A stretch of 29,613 nt of DNA, taken from positions 1-29,613 of the forward strand of contig JBCBJX010000031.1 in the NCBI GenBank assembly GCA_038522735.1, read 5' to 3'. Below are positions 24,782 to 29,613 of the stretch, piece by piece. The notes beneath the pieces were generated by a model. It did no database searches, was not told the DNA's origin, and saw only the letters and a list, made by a program, of their open reading frames with translations. How positions within the stretch are numbered: position 1 is the first letter of the stretch; each line of letters begins with the position of its first letter. The DNA is from JBCBJX01 sp038522735 (GTDB lineage Bacteria > Pseudomonadota > Alphaproteobacteria > Caulobacterales > Parvularculaceae). Both the position numbers and the translations under genes were made by a program.

Positions 24782-26398
24782 ATGGTCGATCGGCCTTTAA
24801 TCCCGGCGACGGCTCCTGCTACGCCCTCCCCCGAGGGCGCCGGCGTCAGCCGCGAACAGATCGCGCGATCGAGCGTCATGACGATCGTCGGCTGGGCGGC
24901 GGCGATGGCGACGACCTTCGTTCTCACGCCCTTTCTGGTCTCGACCCTGGGCGACGCCCGATACGGGATATGGTCGCTGATCGGGGCGGTCGCTTTCAAC
25001 GCGCATCTCCTCCTACTCGGCGTGCCGCTGGTGGTGGTCCGTTTCCTCGCCAAAGCGCGGTTCGACGGCGACGAGGCCGAAGCGCGGGCGATCTACTCGA
25101 CCGCCCTCGCCTATTTGAGCGCCGCGGGCCTTGTGATGATGGCCGCAGGTCTCGCGGTCGCCGCAGCGGTGGAAGCCGGCCTCGCTTTTCCGGAAACGGG
25201 AAACCGGGAGATCGCTGTCGCGATCGCGATCATGTCGGCGCTGGTCGCCATGGAGTTTCCGGCGGCGGCGGCGGGCGGCGCCATCGGATCCGTCGCCCGC
25301 CACGACGTCTCCAGCATGATCATGGTTTTCCGCTCCGTCGCGCGCCTTGCGGCGGCGTTCCTGGTGCTGACGCGCTACCCGCGGCTCGACGTGCTAGCCG
25401 CAGCAGCGCTCGCGGCGGACCTCCTAACCCATGCGGCGATGTTTTTCTGGGCGCATCGGCTGGCGCCCCACGCGCGCTTCGAGCGAGCGGCGGTGAGCCT
25501 TAAGACCCTGTGGCGCGCCCTCAACTCCGGGCTTTTCACCTTCCTCTCGAACTTCGCGAACAAGTCGCTCTTCTACTTCGACCTGATGATCATCGGGATG
25601 CTGATGACGCCGGTCGCAGTCGCCTATTATTCCGTCGTCGTGCAGCTCATTGCGCGGGTGCAGACGGTCGTCGTCATGGCCTTCGGCGTTCTCGTGCCGG
25701 TCTTCGCGCAGTACGCTTCGGAGCCGAAATCCGAAGCCCTCAAGACGCGCTTCCTCTTCACCCTGCGAGTCGCGACGTGCATCTCGGCCTTCGTCATGGG
25801 CGGGCTCGCGGCCTTCGGCGGGCCGTTCCTGGCGGCTTGGATCGCGCCGGAGTACGCGAGCGCCGCGCCCGCCATCCTCATTCTCGCTGCGGCGATGACC
25901 GTCGAACTCGCCCAGACGCCGATGACGCGCCTCGCCGTCGCGCTTGACTCGCACCGGGTGATGAGCACGGGCGATCTCGTCGTCGGCCTCGTCAATCTCA
26001 CGCTCACCTTCGCGCTGATCGGCCCGTTCGGGCTCACCGGCGTCGCGATCGGAACGGCGATTCCGTTGCTTGTCTTCGGGCTGTTCGTGCGGCCGGCGAT
26101 CATCGCCTCGAAGACGGCCGTGTCCACAGGCGAGGTGTTCCGCGCCCAAATCCGGGTGCTGGCGCCGGCGCTTGCTTTACAAGCGCCGGCGTTCCTTCTC
26201 GTTCGCGAAATAGACCCTCAAGGGCTCCTCGAGGTGACCGGCCTCGCCGCTGCGATCTATGGTTTTCTCGGGGTCGCGATTGTTTTCTGCGCCCTGCCGC
26301 TCTCGGACATCCGTCAGTTGACGGCTGTTCTGCCGGCTCGGGTGCGCGCCCCGCTTTTCGCTGCGGCGCCGGTCCTTCGACCGCGCGCCGCAGACTGA
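24782..26398 (+). CDS. Oligosaccharide flippase family protein (Wzx-like)
   Basis: A 538-residue polytopic membrane protein of the MVF/MATE-like polysaccharide flippase group. It has roughly 12-14 hydrophobic segments, with the family's early pattern G-W-A-A-A-M-A-T-T-F-V-L-T-P-F-L-V and G-D-A-R-Y-G-I-W-S. It would flip the lipid-linked repeat unit to the periplasm for polymerisation. It is transcribed away from the export operon from a shared control region, and its stop lies 3 bases from the end of prsT. ATG 24782 is chosen; a TTG directly before it would add one residue. The sugar substrate cannot be told. Confidence 0.92.
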   Translation: MVDRPLIPATAPATPSPEGAGVSREQIARSSVMTIVGWAAAMATTFVLTPFLVSTLGDARYGIWSLIGAVAFNAHLLLLGVPLVVVRFLAKARFDGDEAEARAIYSTALAYLSAAGLVMMAAGLAVAAAVEAGLAFPETGNREIAVAIAIMSALVAMEFPAAAAGGAIGSVARHDVSSMIMVFRSVARLAAAFLVLTRYPRLDVLAAAALAADLLTHAAMFFWAHRLAPHARFERAAVSLKTLWRALNSGLFTFLSNFANKSLFYFDLMIIGMLMTPVAVAYYSVVVQLIARVQTVVVMAFGVLVPVFAQYASEPKSEALKTRFLFTLRVATCISAFVMGGLAAFGGPFLAAWIAPEYASAAPAILILAAAMTVELAQTPMTRLAVALDSHRVMSTGDLVVGLVNLTLTFALIGPFGLTGVAIGTAIPLLVFGLFVRPAIIASKTAVSTGEVFRAQIRVLAPALALQAPAFLLVREIDPQGLLEVTGLAAAIYGFLGVAIVFCALPLSDIRQLTAVLPARVRAPLFAAAPVLRPRAAD

Positions 26399-26401
26399 GG
26401 T

Positions 26402-29128
26402 TCAGGATCGCAACTGCGCCTGCAGCGCTTCGGCGTCGGCGCGCTCCGGGAACGTAGCATTGCGTTCCAGAGCCCGATCGAGGATCTGCAGCGCCTCTTC
26501 TTTGGAGCCGTCCGTCTTCGCGATGGCGGCGGCGAGGTGGTACGCGATCGTGGCGTTGTCCGGCGCGTCCTCATAAGCCTCGCGCAGGAACCGCAGCCCC
26601 TCCTCAAACTCGCCGTCCTCATAGAGAATCCATCCGAGGGTGTCGGCGATTTCCGCGCTGTTCGGCGCAATCTCATAGGCTCGGCGGGCGAGGTCTTCCG
26701 CGCCCGGACGGCCGGTCTCCTGGCGGACCCAGGCGAGGTTGTTGAGAAGCGGAGCGGAGTTCTGGCGCTGGGCGAGGGCGGCTGAAAGGACCCGCTCGGC
26801 GTCCTGCAGTCGCCCGTCTTCGATCAGCACCGTGCCGTAGAAAATCTGCCCCTCAGCGTCGCGCGGGTTTTTCTGAAGCCACGCCTGCATCTCCTGCAGG
26901 GCTTTTTTCCGATCGCCTTTGCGGATGCGGGTCGAAAGGAGTGCGCGCGCGAAGGCCGGGTCAGGCTTGGCCGCCATCGCATCTTCAAGCGTTTTGATCG
27001 CCGCGTCGGCGTCTCCCGCCGCTTCGCGCACACCGGCCTCGAGGACGACGCCGGCCGCTCGGTTCTGCTCCGCATACGCCTTGGCGACAGCAATCGCCTC
27101 GTCAGTGCGGCCCTCGCTCGCGAGGATGCGGGCGAGCGTGTCGCGATAGGCTGCGACCTGCGGCGCTCGTTCAACAAGATTCCGAAGATCCGTGATCGCC
27201 GTCTCGGCATTCCCGAGAGCGATGTCGGCGCGTGCGCGCCCGATGCCGGCCGCGAGTATCGTCGGGTCGTCCGCAACAAGATCATCGAAGAGGCGCTTCG
27301 CGCTTTCGTTGTCGCCGATGCGTTGCGACATGGCGGCCGCGAACGGTACGGCGAGTTCGTGGTCGAGCGTGGAGATGCGGCGAACGGTCTCTTTCGCCGC
27401 TTCAGTATCGCGGCGGGCGAGCTCGATCCGCGCCTTCACCTGAAGAACCTCATACGGATCGTCGACCGAGGAGGACGCGTCCTGCAGCACCCTGAGGGCC
27501 TCCTCTTCGCGTCCGCGAACATAGAGGAATTCGCCCATGCGGCGGGCCAGAACGGCGGAGTTCGGGAGCTCACCGCGGGCCCGACGCAGCCGCGCTTCAA
27601 TGGCGTCGAAATCGTTGTTGCGGGCGTCAAGCCGGTCGAGGTTGAGGATCGCCGCGTAGAAGGCCGGGTTCTGTTCCAGCGCCGCCTCAAGCGCGGCGCG
27701 CGCCTGCGGCAGCTCGTTTCGCGCCATGTGGACAGAGGCGAGAAGGTTTTGTGCGACCGGGTTCTCCGGCGCAAGATCGGCGACACGCTTCGCCGACCGA
27801 AGCGCTTTTTCATCTTCGTTCGAGCGCAGATAATCAATAGTCGTCAGGATCTGACGCTCCACGTCGTCGAGCTCGAGAACTTCAGCGTCGGTATCGCCGC
27901 CGACGCCGAGCATTTTCACGATGCCTGCGGACGATTGTTCGCCCGTGGTCGCGGCGACCTGCATCGCGGCCGCCGCTCGGTCGTAGTCGCCCTGGCGCAT
28001 GGCGACGCTTGCGCGCAGCTGGTAGGCGCCGGCGCTCTTCGGGTTGGCGGCTAGCACCTCATTGATCGTGCTGTGAGCGGCCTCATAGCGCTCGCGGCGC
28101 ATCTGAACGGCGGCGAGGAGCAAACCCGCCTCCTCCGAACCCGGGCTTTTCGCCCGAAACGCCGAGAGCGCCTGCTCGGCCTGGCCGAAATTTCCGGTTT
28201 TGAATTTGATGAGGCCGGTCAGGAGTTGGCCGTTCGGAAGGTTCTCGATCGCATCGCCGACCTGGGCGAGTTGTCGATCCGCTTCAGCGAACTCGCCGGC
28301 CTGGGCGGCAGCCAGCGTGCGAAAGAACGGGACGCGCGCATCGCGCGGGTTCTTCTCCTCCACCTTACGGATGGCGGCCTCGGCTTCTTCGAGCCGGTTC
28401 GTCCGCATCAGCCCCTCGATGCGCGTGATCGAAGCGACCGCATTGTTCGGATCAATTTCGAGCGCCCGCTCGGCGTACTCGATGGCGGCGGCGTAATCAC
28501 TGGAGCGACTGGCGATCTGAGCCTTCATGAGCCAGGCGTTCGCGAACTCAAGATCATTCTGGACAATCAAGTCGAGGCGTTCCTGAGCCTTTATGAGGTC
28601 CCCCTCCGCCAGATAGCTGCTCGCCGCAAGATAGTTTGCGATCGTGTTAAGAGGATCCTCCTCGATCACTCTGTTCGCGTCCGAAAGGGCGCCGGCGCTA
28701 TCCCCTTTCAGCCGCTTGATCTCACCGCGGAGGAGAAGCTTCTGCCGACGGGTCCGGCCGTCCTGGGCCTCTTCCGTTATGACCTCGAGCGCCTCATCGA
28801 ACCGCTGGAGCGAGGCGAGCGCACGTCCGTACTCGATCTCGACCGCGTCCGAGGGAGTGTTGTCATACGCCAGTTTCAGTTCGTCTACGGCGATATCCGC
28901 ACGGCCGAGAGCCATGTAGACGTTTCCGAGAAGCCGGCGGGCGTCCCAGTCCTCGTCGTCAGCCTGAACGGCGTTGCGAAGCTCGATCAGCGCCGCCTGC
29001 GGATCGTTCGCAGCGAGGCGTTCGCGGGCCTTTTCGACAAAGCGCTGGGAGCGCGGATTGGCGTCGGCGGTCGCGGCGAGGGCGAGCCCGGCGCCCACGA
29101 GGCCGGCGATCAGTTTGCGGTGCGTCAT
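26402..29128 (-). CDS. prsT: PEP-CTERM system TPR-repeat protein PrsT
   Basis: A 908-residue protein built almost wholly of tetratricopeptide repeats (recurrent A-x-x-Y/L, P-x-x and L-A-x-x-x-x-x-x-G patterns from about residue 30 to the end), the size and layout of PrsT, which accompanies PrsK and PrsR in XrtA systems. An N-terminal signal (MTHRKLIAGLVGAGLALAAT, then A-D-A before N) suggests a periplasmic location. The family is named a lipoprotein, yet I see no lipobox cysteine here, nor any cysteine in the protein. ATG 29128 has GGAGG 7 bases upstream, so the 13-residue longer frame is rejected. It probably scaffolds the envelope export complex. It follows prsR by 22 bases. Confidence 0.9.
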   Translation of the reverse strand: MTHRKLIAGLVGAGLALAATADANPRSQRFVEKARERLAANDPQAALIELRNAVQADDEDWDARRLLGNVYMALGRADIAVDELKLAYDNTPSDAVEIEYGRALASLQRFDEALEVITEEAQDGRTRRQKLLLRGEIKRLKGDSAGALSDANRVIEEDPLNTIANYLAASSYLAEGDLIKAQERLDLIVQNDLEFANAWLMKAQIASRSSDYAAAIEYAERALEIDPNNAVASITRIEGLMRTNRLEEAEAAIRKVEEKNPRDARVPFFRTLAAAQAGEFAEADRQLAQVGDAIENLPNGQLLTGLIKFKTGNFGQAEQALSAFRAKSPGSEEAGLLLAAVQMRRERYEAAHSTINEVLAANPKSAGAYQLRASVAMRQGDYDRAAAAMQVAATTGEQSSAGIVKMLGVGGDTDAEVLELDDVERQILTTIDYLRSNEDEKALRSAKRVADLAPENPVAQNLLASVHMARNELPQARAALEAALEQNPAFYAAILNLDRLDARNNDFDAIEARLRRARGELPNSAVLARRMGEFLYVRGREEEALRVLQDASSSVDDPYEVLQVKARIELARRDTEAAKETVRRISTLDHELAVPFAAAMSQRIGDNESAKRLFDDLVADDPTILAAGIGRARADIALGNAETAITDLRNLVERAPQVAAYRDTLARILASEGRTDEAIAVAKAYAEQNRAAGVVLEAGVREAAGDADAAIKTLEDAMAAKPDPAFARALLSTRIRKGDRKKALQEMQAWLQKNPRDAEGQIFYGTVLIEDGRLQDAERVLSAALAQRQNSAPLLNNLAWVRQETGRPGAEDLARRAYEIAPNSAEIADTLGWILYEDGEFEEGLRFLREAYEDAPDNATIAYHLAAAIAKTDGSKEEALQILDRALERNATFPERADAEALQAQLRS

Positions 29129-29150
29129 GGCGTGTCCTCCTTCAAATTCG

Positions 29151-29613
29151 TCAGGTCGATCCCTCAAGATCGTGTTGTTTCATGAGGTTATAGAGCGTCG
29201 GGCGGCTGATCCCCAAGATCTTGGCCGCCGCGGTGAGATTATCGCCGGCCTCGGCGAACGCCGCTTCAAGGGCGGCCTTTTCCGCTTCAGCTCGCGCGTC
29301 GCGGATGGTGACCGGGCGAGCGGGCGCGACCGGCGCTGCGCGAGCGCGGGCGGGCTCGGGAAGCGCGAAATCCGCCACCGTCAGTTCGTCGCCTTCGGCG
29401 AGAAGCGCGGCGCGGTTGACGGCGTTTTCGAGCTCGCGAACGTTGCCGCGCCACGAATGCCCTTTCAGAGCGTCCTCAGCTTCGGGCGAGAGGCGTTTCG
29501 CGCGCGAGCGTTCGCGCTCGGCGTGTTTGTCGAGGAAATGGCGCGCGAGGAGACCGACGTCCTCGGCGCGTTCGCGCAAAGGCGGGATACGGACCGAGAT
29601 CTCTCCGATGCGA
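29151..29613 (-). CDS. prsR: PEP-CTERM-box response regulator PrsR, C-terminal part (cut by window end)
   Basis: The last 154 or so residues of an NtrC-type sigma-54 activator; the frame stays open to the window edge. Visible are the end of the AAA+ domain (R-I-G-E-I-S-V-R-I-P-P-L-R-E-R, then W-R-G-N-V-R-E-L-E-N with the arginines of the nucleotide-sensing part) and a Fis-type helix-turn-helix (L-T-A-A-A-K-I-L-G-I-S-R-P-T-L-Y-N-L-M-K). The receiver domain lies outside. PrsR is proposed to activate PEP-CTERM genes from sigma-54 promoters on signal from PrsK. It is transcribed with prsT. NtrC-family regulators are many, so the exact name rests on the prsT neighbour and the HTH sequence. Confidence 0.88.
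   Translation of the reverse strand, partial: RIGEISVRIPPLRERAEDVGLLARHFLDKHAERERSRAKRLSPEAEDALKGHSWRGNVRELENAVNRAALLAEGDELTVADFALPEPARARAAPVAPARPVTIRDARAEAEKAALEAAFAEAGDNLTAAAKILGISRPTLYNLMKQHDLEGST

Noticed and set aside
28073..29185. Plus-strand open frame of 370 codons opposite prsT
   Set aside because: Shadow of the TPR gene, which has repeat signatures throughout and a good ribosome site.

Overview
The window looks like a chromosomal segment of a GC-rich alphaproteobacterium. The order radA-cvpA-purF-SDR and the yfgM-like/bamB/der group are housekeeping blocks, and next to them lies an exopolysaccharide locus of the XrtA/PEP-CTERM type. Placement near Caulobacterales/Parvularculales is inference from gene content; there is no rRNA or other marker to confirm it. 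No tRNA, rRNA, insertion sequence or CRISPR array was seen.

Layout. (1) 133-1552: two tandem paralogous genes for secreted-looking proteins with a PEP-CTERM-like tail but no N-terminal signal peptide. (2) 1553-2022: a 470-base stretch with no convincing gene, then a lipoprotein of the serine beta-lactamase/esterase fold. (3) 3386-7859, plus strand: radA, cvpA, purF and an SDR oxidoreductase. (4) 7863-11602, minus strand: der, bamB and a YfgM-like TPR protein, transcribed in the order yfgM-bamB-der. (5) 11697-14983, minus: a type I secretion ABC transporter and its membrane-fusion protein, without a TolC partner or RTX substrate in view. (6) 15124-24668, minus: an eight-gene run, in transcription order: export lipoprotein, chain-length determinant, tyrosine autokinase, outer-membrane TIGR03016-type protein, XrtA-associated ATPase, polysaccharide deacetylase, FemAB-like protein and TIGR03087-type glycosyltransferase. 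(7) 24782-26398, plus: an oligosaccharide flippase divergent from that run. (8) 26402-29613, minus: the large TPR protein PrsT preceded by the C-terminal part of the sigma-54 response regulator PrsR, cut by the window end.

Together the XrtA-type genes make most of a Wzx/Wzy-like export machine: flippase in the inner membrane, chain-length protein plus autokinase controlling length, lipoprotein and outer-membrane protein for export, deacetylase and FemAB-like protein modifying the product. The exosortase, priming glycosyltransferase, polymerase and sensor kinase PrsK are not in the window. The paired PEP-CTERM-like genes at the left are plausible clients of the system, but lacking a Sec signal they do not fit the standard sorting route; this is the oddest point in the window. 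Possible regulatory structures are two perfect dyads in the divergent promoter region and a terminator-like hairpin with a competing partner between the first two genes of the exopolysaccharide operon.
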